NCBI GenBank assembly: GCA_965217095.1
Contig: OZ244235.1
Coordinates: 1,488,001 to 1,552,000 of the forward strand
Source of the DNA: CAYNZV01 sp965217095
GTDB taxonomy: Bacteria > Latescibacterota > UBA2968 > UBA8231
Direction: 5' to 3'
DNA length: 64,000 nt
Each line of letters begins with the position of its first letter. Within the stretch, counting starts at the first letter, position 1. Position numbers and translations under genes: made by a program. The notes beneath the pieces are model-generated. The model was not told where the DNA came from, ran no database searches, and was given only the letters and a program-made list of their open reading frames with translations. Shown piece after piece: positions 1 through 7,422 of this stretch.

Positions 1-792
1 GCGCTCCGCGTGCAACAGGCGTGCAGCTTCTCCGAATCCGACGTTTCCGGGAACATTCAACGTGCCCGCTCTGATCCCGCGCTCGTGACCGCCCCCCGCC
101 ATCTGGGAGACTATCCTCACCCGGGGATCTCGCGAGCGGATGTACAGGGCTCCGACACCCTTCGGTCCGTAGATCTTGTGAGCAGAGAAGGAGACCAGAT
201 CGGCGCCGACATCAACCGCCGAAAACGGGATCTTGCCTACGGCTTGGGCGGCATCGCAGTGCCAAATAACGCCGTGTCGTTTTGCCAGAGCACCTATCTC
301 TTCAAGTTTTTGTACGGTTCCGGTTTCGTTGTTGGCCGCCATGATCGAAACGAGAATGGGCTGCGCTTCGATCTCTTCGGCTAGGCGGTCCATATCGACG
401 ACGCCGGTTTCGTCTACGGGCAAGTACACCACGTCGTACCCAACCCCTTCCAGCTGGCGCAGGCAATTCAGAACGGAGGCATGCTCCGACTTGCAGGTGA
501 CGATCTTGTTGCCGTGGGGCCGTAGTTGCTCCGCTGCGCCCTTCAGCGCAAGGTTGTTGGACTCGGTGGTGCCGCTGGTAAATACGATCTCCCGAGATTT
601 CGAGGCGCCCACCAGCTCGGCCACGGCGATGCGGGCGGTCTCGACCGCCTCTGCCGCTTTGCAGCCGAAGGAGTGTAGCTTGCTTGCGGGATTGCCGAAG
701 TGTTCCGTGTAAAAGGGAAGCATGGCCTCCAGAACCCGCGGATCCATCGGAGTTGTGGCCATATTGTCCAGGTATACTGGCGAACGTGCCAT
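1..792 (-). CDS. iscS: Cysteine desulfurase (IscS/NifS family), 3' end cut by window edge
   Basis: PLP enzyme that takes sulfur from cysteine for Fe-S cluster and thiocofactor assembly in the cytoplasm. Reading leftward from an ATG at 792, 264 residues are visible and the frame is still open at base 1; the family is about 390-400 residues, so the last third, including the catalytic-cysteine loop, lies outside. The class V aminotransferase signature is clear: the N-terminal YLDNMATTP, SEH with His104, the Asp180/Gln183 pair (HCDAAQ) and the PLP lysine Lys206 in SFSAHKIYGPKG. The A-type carrier gene ends 8 bases upstream, so the two are co-transcribed. IscS rather than SufS is favoured by the AAQAVGK and SAHKIYGPKG signatures and the neighbours. 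Confidence 0.93.
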   Translation of the reverse strand, partial: MARSPVYLDNMATTPMDPRVLEAMLPFYTEHFGNPASKLHSFGCKAAEAVETARIAVAELVGASKSREIVFTSGTTESNNLALKGAAEQLRPHGNKIVTCKSEHASVLNCLRQLEGVGYDVVYLPVDETGVVDMDRLAEEIEAQPILVSIMAANNETGTVQKLEEIGALAKRHGVIWHCDAAQAVGKIPFSAVDVGADLVSFSAHKIYGPKGVGALYIRSRDPRVRIVSQMAGGGHERGIRAGTLNVPGNVGFGEAARLLHAER

Positions 793-800
793 CGTTGGAA

Positions 801-1124
801 TCAGACGCCGAACGACTCCCCGCAACCGCATGTGGTGCGCGCATTGGGATTCTCGATCTTGAATCCGGCGCCCATCAGACCGTCGTTATAGTCCAAGATT
901 ACTCCGTTCAGATACAGACAGCTCTTGGGATCGACGAACACGCGTACCCCTTGAGTTTCGATCGTTTGGTCCATCTCAGCGGGAGATTCCTCGAATTCCA
1001 GTTTGTACTGGAATCCGGAGCAACCACCACCCACCACAGCGACCCGAAGCCCGTATTCCGCCTGTCCCTGGGCGTCGAGCATTGTTTTGATCTTCTCTGC
1101 CGCAGAATCCGTTACGTCGATCAT
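801..1124 (-). CDS. iscA: A-type iron-sulfur carrier protein (IscA/ErpA family)
   Basis: Small Fe-S carrier of the HesB/IscA/ErpA family, 107 residues, which passes clusters to apo-proteins. The three conserved cysteines are present: GGGCSGF in the middle and CGCGESF near the C terminus. I chose the ATG at 1124 (MIDVTDSAAEKI) because AGGAAA lies eight bases upstream and the family begins there; a longer frame starting at 1172 would overlap the MerR gene. The gene sits 22 bases after the merR stop and 8 bases before iscS, giving the order merR-iscA-iscS. Whether it is IscA or ErpA in the strict sense cannot be decided from the sequence. Confidence 0.93.
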   Translation of the reverse strand: MIDVTDSAAEKIKTMLDAQGQAEYGLRVAVVGGGCSGFQYKLEFEESPAEMDQTIETQGVRVFVDPKSCLYLNGVILDYNDGLMGAGFKIENPNARTTCGCGESFGV

Positions 1125-1146
1125 CTTATGTTTCCTATGGTTGCCA

Positions 1147-1617
1147 TCAAACCTGGTATATGGAACACTCAATCAAATCGGGAATCGACTCCTGCCCTTG
1201 ATAGATTTCGCAATTGTGACAGTCCCTCGCGAAAACATCAACCGAACAACAAAGGCACTCCCCTAGCACCGCGATCGCCTGCGCATTGCGCTCTTTCATT
1301 TCAGCGTAGAACTCGAGTTTGTTGTCGATCTCGTTCTGCTGTTCGCGGATGTGGTTGATGAGTTCGCCCGCAAGCATCCCGCCCGTCTTGCAATCCTCTT
1401 TGATGGAGAACAGCTCTCGTATCCGCTCGAGATCGAATCCGAGCATCTTGAGTCCCTGAACGATGTTTAAGCGCCGGAGCTGATTCTCGGAGTACAATCT
1501 GAAACCCCCGGAGGTTCGATCTTCAGGGGCGATAATGCCGACCTCTTCGTAGTAGCGGATCGTTCGCGGCGTCACGCCAGCCCGGGAAGCGAGATCTCCG
1601 ATCTGCATCATCGACAT
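1147..1617 (-). CDS. MerR-family regulator with cysteine-rich C terminus
   Basis: Transcription factor of 156 residues. The N-terminal winged helix-turn-helix is typical of MerR (QIGDLASRAGVTPRTIRYYE, then FRLYSENQLRRLNIV). A coiled-coil dimerisation helix follows at about residues 80-115. The tail holds several cysteines (CLCCSVDVF, then CHNC, then another near the end), plus one at about residue 78, which could bind a metal or an Fe-S cluster. It is the first gene of an operon with iscA and iscS, so regulation of Fe-S assembly is a reasonable inference. The cysteine spacing is not the CX2CXCX5C of SoxR. A strong promoter lies just upstream, so autoregulation is likely. The start could be either of the first two methionines. 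Confidence 0.85.
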   Translation of the reverse strand: MSMMQIGDLASRAGVTPRTIRYYEEVGIIAPEDRTSGGFRLYSENQLRRLNIVQGLKMLGFDLERIRELFSIKEDCKTGGMLAGELINHIREQQNEIDNKLEFYAEMKERNAQAIAVLGECLCCSVDVFARDCHNCEIYQGQESIPDLIECSIYQV

Positions 1618-1661
1618 TGCGCCGAATCTTTAATAAACAACAACATAGAGGACATTTGGTG

Positions 1662-1690
1662 AATATACTGAGCGCCCAATTGAATGTCAA
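1662..1690 (-). promoter_or_regulatory. Sigma70-type promoter of the merR-iscA-iscS operon
   Basis: On the minus strand the -35 hexamer TTGACA (1685-1690) and the -10 hexamer TATATT (1662-1667) are separated by exactly 17 bases. This is close to the ideal vegetative promoter and lies about 45 bases ahead of the merR start. MerR-activated promoters normally have an extended 19-20 base spacer, so this one does not need MerR-style DNA distortion and is better suited to repression. Confidence 0.75.
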
Positions 1691-1697
1691 CGGAGCG

Positions 1698-1728
1698 AAA
1701 ACCCGTGCGACGAGCCAAACCGCACGGG
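1698..1728 (-). terminator. Intrinsic terminator after cysK
   Basis: Reading leftward, an 8-bp perfect stem (CCCGTGCG / CGCACGGG at 1721-1728 and 1702-1709) with an 11-base loop is followed at once by four T residues (1698-1701). It lies 10 bases past the cysK stop and separates cysK from the merR promoter. Confidence 0.8.
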
Positions 1729-1737
1729 CAGTGGGGA

Positions 1738-2668
1738 TTAGACTCCAAACCCCTCGACGCTGAAGTAGCGAAACCCGGTATCACAGAGGAGGGTTACAAC
1801 GCGGTTCAGATCCGGGTTCTGGGTGCCGTACCTGAGAGCAGCCGCAACGTTGGCGCCGGCTGACGGACCAACCAGGATCCCTTCTTCCCGAGCCAAGCGA
1901 CGCATGGTGCCAAACGCCTCCTCGTCTTCTACGGCGATGATCTCGTCCACCAGGTCGAGATCCATAACCTCTGGAACGAATCCCGCACCGATACCCTGAA
2001 TACCGTGCAACCCTGGCTTGCCTCCAGCAAGCACCGGAGACCGCGCTGGCTCGACGGCAACGATTCGTAGATCGGGGATTTCGGTCTTGAGTACCTGACC
2101 AGCGCCCGAGATCGTGCCGCCGGTACCGACCCCGGCCACAAAGGCGTCCAGCACACCTCCCGTTGCGGCGAGAATCTCCGGTCCGGTCGCATCGCGATGC
2201 GCTTGTGGGTTAGCCGGATTGCTGAATTGCTGAGGCATATAGACCGATTCCGGATCCTCGGCCTTGATCTCCTCGGCCCGTTTGACAGCGCCCGGCATAT
2301 CATCGACAGCGAGCGTGAGTTCGATTTCGGCACCGTAGCTGGCCATAACCGACCTGCGCTCGACGCTCATGCTGGTGGGCATGGTCAGTATCAATCGATA
2401 GCCAAGAGCCGCAGCAGCCATAGCTAGCGCTATGCCTGTATTGCCACTGGGTCGGTTCGACGATCGTCATCCCCGTTCGCAGAGCGCCCGCAGACTCGGC
2501 TGCCCGGATCATACTGAGTCCGATGCGGTCCTTAACGCTGCCGGTGGGGTTGCCTGCTTCGAGTTTACCTAGAATCTCCGGCCCGTCTCCAGAGATTGTC
2601 TTCAGCTGGACCAACGGGGTGCCGCCGATGGTATCGAGAATGGAGTTGACCGTCACCGCGTCAGGCAT
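1738..2668 (-). CDS. cysK: Cysteine synthase (O-acetylserine sulfhydrylase), with a one-base frameshift
   Basis: PLP enzyme joining sulfide to O-acetylserine to make cysteine. The N-terminal part (ATG at 2668) contains TPLVQL and the PLP lysine Lys46 in GNPTGSVKDRIG. The frame then breaks at a GGG run (2449-2451): removing one base restores the family motif EPTSGNTGIALA and the rest reads through to 1738, giving about 309 residues, the normal length. The phosphate-binding GTGGTISGAG and the C-terminal GPSAGANV motif are intact. The start is 3 bases after the SLBB gene stop, so it is the last gene of the yyaL-to-cysK run. Because only one base in a homopolymer is wrong, a consensus error is more likely than a true pseudogene. 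Confidence 0.88.
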
Positions 2669-2671
2669 ACC

Positions 2672-3863
2672 CTACTCTACCGAGTCGCCCTCTGCATCTC
2701 CCTCTTTCTCCTTGTCTTCGGAAGAAACCGGCTTGGCGCTGGACGTGCCGGGCAGGGCGCGCGTAAACTCGGCGGTTCCCGTCGGAGGTTCGCCGGTATC
2801 CACTCGCAGTCCCCCGCCCGTGGTGTAGAGATCGCGATAGGTGGCCGGCAGCAGCAGGACGCTCAGCAGCGGCTCCACCTTCGCCAGGACGTCGTTGACA
2901 TCTCCCATGAAGCTTCGCGGAACGTAGACGACATCCGAGTTCCTCAGTGTAACATTCTGCTTCAAGTCGGCGTCGCGGGTGATGCGCTTGAAGCTGACCC
3001 CAAACATCTCAGGTCCCGCAGCGCTGGAACGGATAATGCGTATGTCGTCCTGCAACGCGCTCTCCTTCAGACCTCCTGCGCGACTCAGAGCTTCCAACAG
3101 GGTTACGTCCTCAGGAAACATGTAGACGCTGGGAGTCCGCACCTCCCCAAGCACCACGATCTTCTTGCTCAGCTGATTTGTTCCGGGAACTATTATGATA
3201 TCATCGCCCTGGAGTAGAAGATTGTGGGATTGTTCTCCGGTGTTGAGCACACGCTGGATATTGAGCGTGTACGAACGGTGGGCTCGAATCAGCTTCACCC
3301 GATCCATTTGTGCTTCGGGTAACGGCCCCCCCCTCAAGAATAAGGTCGAGCACGGTTGTCTTCCCTTTCAGAGGGTAACGACCTTGCCCGCTGATGGTCC
3401 CTTCTGTCTGAATGGCCTGTATTGCCCCCAGCAGATTTACTCGTTTGCTGTTGAATCTAATGACTGCGAGATCGATTTTCGGGCTTCGCAGGAACTTGGC
3501 GAGCTCCGCCGTCAACACCTGATCCAGTTGGGTAGGCGTGAGACCCGCAGCCTGAACGTCCTCAACGAAGGAGTAGGAGATGCGGCCGTTGGGACGAACT
3601 TCTACCTCCTCGACCTTGGACACGTCCGACAGAAGCGTGACTTCCAGGACGTCGGTTGGTCCTATAAGATACTCTGGAAAACCGTTAATCTCGGTAAAAG
3701 GACGGAGGGAGGGCGTAAACGGCGGCTGCTCGACCTCCGCAATGCTTGTATTTCCTTCTGCTGGGGGCAGCCCAAATTTAACGCCAGGTGCCCCCCCACA
3801 AGCGTGGAGTAGCAGGATCGTCGGCAGCATTGCCGCAAGTCGCCCAACTGCTAGACGGCTCAT
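2672..3863 (-). CDS. Wza-like polysaccharide export lipoprotein (SLBB domains), frameshifted in a C8/G8 run
   Basis: Outer-membrane exopolysaccharide export protein. The ATG at 3863 overlaps the stop of the nucleotidyltransferase gene (ATGA), implying translational coupling. It starts with a lipoprotein signal ending LLLHAC (Cys22). A Poly_export domain follows (YLIGPTDVLEVTLL, VRPNGRISYSFV), then two SLBB segments (VNLLGAIQAIQTEG and KKIVVLGEVRTPSVYMF). The frame is lost at a run of eight C on the plus strand (3326-3333); with seven, LILEGG joins PLPEAQMDRV and the protein is about 396 residues, similar to Wza. The C-terminal tail is rich in charged residues. It may be an artefact or a slippage-prone tract. 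Confidence 0.85.
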
Positions 3864-4978
3864 TCGGCAGCGGGCTTCCCCCACCCACGCAGAAGACTCA
3901 AGCCGTGACCGGCGCCGTGTCGAACAACCTGCAGCACGCGAAGGGGATAAGCTGCCGGGAAGAACGCCTGCGGCAAGAATGGAAAAACCTGCAGCAGCAC
4001 TTCTGGCGCCGGAAAAATGGTTTCTCCGAGAAAGCGACACTTCTTGTGGATCCCCGATACGTTGAATGACCACAGGAGATCACCCCAATTCCGTAGGTGA
4101 CGATCCGCGAAGGCACGACGCAAGAGTCGAGACTCCAGGCGCCCGATTTCCTGGTGCTCTAGGAACGCAAGCGCCATCTCTGGCAGCGGAGTCCAGGCAG
4201 ATCGATCCAGAAAACGAATGGCATAGGCGAGTGGACGCTGCAAACGGTATCGCGCAGCTTTGGCTCCCAGTCGCCCCCAATCGAGATCGGCGCGCAGCAG
4301 GAGAAGCAGATCTATAAACCATGTGCACCTGCTGAAACCGTGACGAAGCGCGTGAACGGCCGTGAACAACGTCTCGTCCTCTGGACACATGCGACGAACG
4401 CAAACTTCGTCCACCTGCCCGGCTACTGCGTCTTTCCACACTTCCTGCGGATCCATCCAACCGGCATACTGCCGGGATCTGATCCTGGAGCTATTCGACA
4501 AGTCTTGATGTAGATCGATGGTCAATCGCTCGTTCGAGAAAAGATCCGCATACCGCGGCTGTGGTGACAGCCCGGCGTCCACGAGAGCTTCAGCCACCGT
4601 CTCATGCTCCTCCGGTCTCACCAAGATATCGATATCGTCCATCGGACGGCAACCGAGATCGGGATAAGCTCCAAGCAGGGAAGCACCGGGCAACACCATC
4701 ACCTCTAGCTCCCGGTCACGCAGCAGCCCGGCGATTTCCATGAAGTCGTGCAGCTGTACGACGTTGGATTCCGCCGTGGCCCGGTAGTCTTCCATGAGCT
4801 CTACCCCGACCTCCGCAGGCAGATCGCAGGATAGTGTCCTGTGATACATCAACCCGCGCAGATCCTCCGCTCTGGCGCATTCCGCCAGGCTTTGCCAGTA
4901 CTCCGCATCCGGATGGGTGGGGAGGCCTTCCGTGCCAGTAGCGGCCAAGGAAAACAAGGTACTTAGCTCCCTATTCAT
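3860..4978 (-). CDS. Nucleotidyltransferase-family protein (NTP_transf_5 type)
   Basis: About 372 residues resembling the uncharacterised nucleotidyltransferase family often paired with PqqD-like proteins in exopolysaccharide and peptide-modification loci. The likely metal-binding site is the DIDILVRPEE segment, preceded by VLPGASLLGAYPDLGCRPMD, and WFIDLLLLL lies further on. The ATG at 4978 overlaps the pqqD-like stop by eight bases; an upstream TTG at 5002 is possible, but the AGGAGG there fits neither start well. The stop overlaps the SLBB gene start. Substrate unknown; transfer of a nucleotide or a sugar-phosphate step are both guesses. Confidence 0.75.
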   Translation of the reverse strand: MNRELSTLFSLAATGTEGLPTHPDAEYWQSLAECARAEDLRGLMYHRTLSCDLPAEVGVELMEDYRATAESNVVQLHDFMEIAGLLRDRELEVMVLPGASLLGAYPDLGCRPMDDIDILVRPEEHETVAEALVDAGLSPQPRYADLFSNERLTIDLHQDLSNSSRIRSRQYAGWMDPQEVWKDAVAGQVDEVCVRRMCPEDETLFTAVHALRHGFSRCTWFIDLLLLLRADLDWGRLGAKAARYRLQRPLAYAIRFLDRSAWTPLPEMALAFLEHQEIGRLESRLLRRAFADRHLRNWGDLLWSFNVSGIHKKCRFLGETIFPAPEVLLQVFPFLPQAFFPAAYPLRVLQVVRHGAGHGLSLLRGWGKPAAE

Positions 4979-5252
4979 CCTCGAAGAGATCCGCCTCCTC
5001 AAAATCGCGCAGAATTGTTTTCAGATCGTCGCGGGCAAGTTTCGCTTTTACATCAAACGTCGTGCACATGTTCTCGACGATCTCTGAGAAATCCTTGCCC
5101 TTTCGACACTGCTCGAATACGAAGGCGGCAGTCGCGTTCAGGTGGTGTACCTGACGGCTCTTACCATCGTAGAGAATTCCGCCATCGGCGAGCTTCCTGT
5201 AAGATAGGCGATCCTTTAGATGGTACCTAGTACTATCGTCGAATCGTCCCAT
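4971..5252 (-). CDS. PqqD-family protein
   Basis: A 93-residue protein with the PqqD fold. PqqD proteins bind precursor peptides and present them to modifying enzymes in RiPP pathways, and similar proteins occur in exopolysaccharide loci with the adjoining nucleotidyltransferase family. Visible features are LADGGILYDGKSRQVHHLN, then TAAFVFEQCRKG and the C-terminal helix FEEADLFEDE, as in the family. No precursor peptide or radical SAM enzyme is visible here. It lies 27 bases after yyaL and overlaps the next gene by eight bases. Confidence 0.78.
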   Translation of the reverse strand: MGRFDDSTRYHLKDRLSYRKLADGGILYDGKSRQVHHLNATAAFVFEQCRKGKDFSEIVENMCTTFDVKAKLARDDLKTILRDFEEADLFEDE

Positions 5253-5279
5253 AGCCGTCTCGATCGAAGTTGATGGGGG

Positions 5280-7361
5280 TCATGGATCGCCAATGTGGTG
5301 TGCCAGGAGCTCCATCAAATCGTTGGCGGTCGACACGGGGGCGGAGCAGGTCTGATTGCGACACACGAAAGCGGCGACTGAGGCATCGTTTCGCACCCCC
5401 TTGTCCCACAGAAGGGGAACTGCTTCGCAGCTGCCGCCGGAGCCAATGACGTCATCGGTCACGATGATCTTATTGGGTATGAAACGTTGGTGAATGGCGG
5501 CCAACAGCTCCCGCTTTCCGCTCGGCTCTCCGACGATGACGATCTCGGTCGCGGACTCCTGCAGTAGCTCCAACGCACTGATCATGTGCGGGCATGCCGT
5601 CGGCGATTCTCCCAACAGTTTTCCGAAAGCACCCAAGGTCTGCTCTGCTTTCTCGCGCAACGCACGGTCCCCTGTCAAAGCGGCCAGGCGCAACAGACCA
5701 AACAGCGCAGTAGAGTTGCCCGAAGGCACTGCGTTGTCGAACATGCTTTTTGTGCGCACGATCAGATCAGCTTGTCCGGCCTCGGAAAAGTAGAACCCTC
5801 CATCGCGCTCATCCCAGAACCGCTCAACCATGAGACCGGTCCAACGTGCGGCGGCATCAAGCCAGCGAAAGTCGAAGTCTGACTCGAACAGATCCAACAG
5901 GCCGACTACGAAACAACTGTAGTCGTCCTGAAATCCCCGCACTCGAGCTTGGCCGTCCTTGTAGACATGGAGCAGCCGACCTTCTTCCACCATGTGCTCG
6001 AGAATGAATTCTGCCGCCCTTCTGGCCGCTTCGAGAAACTCCTCTCGTCCCGAGATCTGGTACGCTTTCGCCATAGAGGTAATCATCAAGCCATTCCAAG
6101 ATGTTATTACCTTTCTGTCGAGGAAGGGAGCGGGGCGAAGGTGGCGCCGTTCGAAGAGAGCGGAACGCGACCGCCTCGTGATCTCCAGCAGATCCGTTTC
6201 GTCAAGCTGGAAGAAACGCGCCACATTCTCGAATTCGTTCGGCACGTGCAGAATGCTGTTTCCATCCTCAAAGTTCCCGTCGAGCGTGATATCAAAACAG
6301 CGCATGAAGATAGAAGCGTCCGGCTCAGCCAATACCTCTTGCACCTCAGCGGAAGTCCAGACGAAGAATTTCCCTTCGACCCCTTCGCTGTCGGCATCCT
6401 GGGTCGAATAGAATCCTCCCGCGGGCTGTGTCATTTCCCGCAACACATAGTCGAGAACCTCCTCGACCACCTGGAGATAGAATTGATTCCCGGTCGCCTG
6501 ATACGCTTCCCCATAGACCGCACTGAGCAACGCGTTGTCGTAAAGCATCTTCTCGAAATGTGGTACGTGCCAGCGTTCGTCAACGCTGTAGCGATGAAAA
6601 CCTCCCCCTAGTTGATCGTAGACGCCCCCGCGGGCCATTCTGTTCAAGGTCAGATCGACCATTTCCAGGGCCGAGGCATCGCCGCTGGATCGGTGATGTC
6701 GCAGGAGGAGGGAGAGGACCATGCTTGAAGGAAATTTTGGTGCGCTGCCGAAACCTCCGTAGGTCCCATCGAACGCCGTCGCGTAGCTTTGAAACGCGGC
6801 ATCGATGATTCCATCGTCGAGGTCTGACCTGCCCCCTACAAGATCACCTGCAGGATTGAGCGAGGACGAGATCCGCGCCGCGTTCTCCTCAACCACGTTC
6901 CGCTGGCTGCGGTAGGCCTCGGCAAGGGACTCGAGAATTCGCGGGAACCCGGGCCGACCGTGCCCATCGTTTGGAGGAAAGTAGGTTCCCCCGTAAAAAG
7001 GCCGGAGATCGGGTAGAAGAAACACCGTCATAGGCCAACCTCCCGAGCCGGTGAGGAGTTGGACGGCGGTCATGTAGATTTCGTCTAGGTCGGGACGCTC
7101 TTCCCGGTCCACCTTGATCGACACGTAGTTCCGGTTCATGAGCTCCGCAATAGCTGGATTCTCGAACGACTCCTGCTCCATCACGTGACACCAATGACAC
7201 GCTGAGTAGCCAATTGACAGGAGAATGGGCCGATCCGCGGAGCGCGCCTGCCCGAACGCCTCATCACCCCACGGATACCAATCAACCGGATTGTTGGCAT
7301 GCTGACGTAGATATGGACTCGACTCGGATGCCAATCTGTTTTGGAACGAATTGGTAGTCAT
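5280..7361 (-). CDS. yyaL: YyaL/SSP411-type protein: thioredoxin-like domain plus (alpha/alpha)6 barrel
   Basis: A 693-residue protein of the DUF255 family. The N terminus has the family signature (SSPYLRQHANNPVDWYPW) and a thioredoxin-like site CHWC (Cys55-Cys58) followed by VMEQESF. DREERPDLDEIYM and GGWPMTVFLLPDLRPFYGGT follow. The rest resembles six-hairpin glycosidase folds. Homologues are widespread and poorly understood; some are proposed to be disulfide-active or to act in N-glycan-like processing, but no reaction is established. It is the first gene of the leftward run ending at cysK and begins 61 bases after the methyltransferase stop. Confidence 0.92.
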   Translation of the reverse strand: MTTNSFQNRLASESSPYLRQHANNPVDWYPWGDEAFGQARSADRPILLSIGYSACHWCHVMEQESFENPAIAELMNRNYVSIKVDREERPDLDEIYMTAVQLLTGSGGWPMTVFLLPDLRPFYGGTYFPPNDGHGRPGFPRILESLAEAYRSQRNVVEENAARISSSLNPAGDLVGGRSDLDDGIIDAAFQSYATAFDGTYGGFGSAPKFPSSMVLSLLLRHHRSSGDASALEMVDLTLNRMARGGVYDQLGGGFHRYSVDERWHVPHFEKMLYDNALLSAVYGEAYQATGNQFYLQVVEEVLDYVLREMTQPAGGFYSTQDADSEGVEGKFFVWTSAEVQEVLAEPDASIFMRCFDITLDGNFEDGNSILHVPNEFENVARFFQLDETDLLEITRRSRSALFERRHLRPAPFLDRKVITSWNGLMITSMAKAYQISGREEFLEAARRAAEFILEHMVEEGRLLHVYKDGQARVRGFQDDYSCFVVGLLDLFESDFDFRWLDAAARWTGLMVERFWDERDGGFYFSEAGQADLIVRTKSMFDNAVPSGNSTALFGLLRLAALTGDRALREKAEQTLGAFGKLLGESPTACPHMISALELLQESATEIVIVGEPSGKRELLAAIHQRFIPNKIIVTDDVIGSGGSCEAVPLLWDKGVRNDASVAAFVCRNQTCSAPVSTANDLMELLAHHIGDP

Positions 7362-7422
7362 TGCCCTGCCGATGTGGTTGGTGCTCGAATTTCCCTAGCT
7401 CAATTTCGCGGCAACTGCAACG

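Noticed and set aside
302..844. A 180-codon minus-strand frame overlapping iscS
   Set aside because: It lies out of frame with the clear cysteine desulfurase and has Arg-, Gly- and Ser-rich antisense-like composition.
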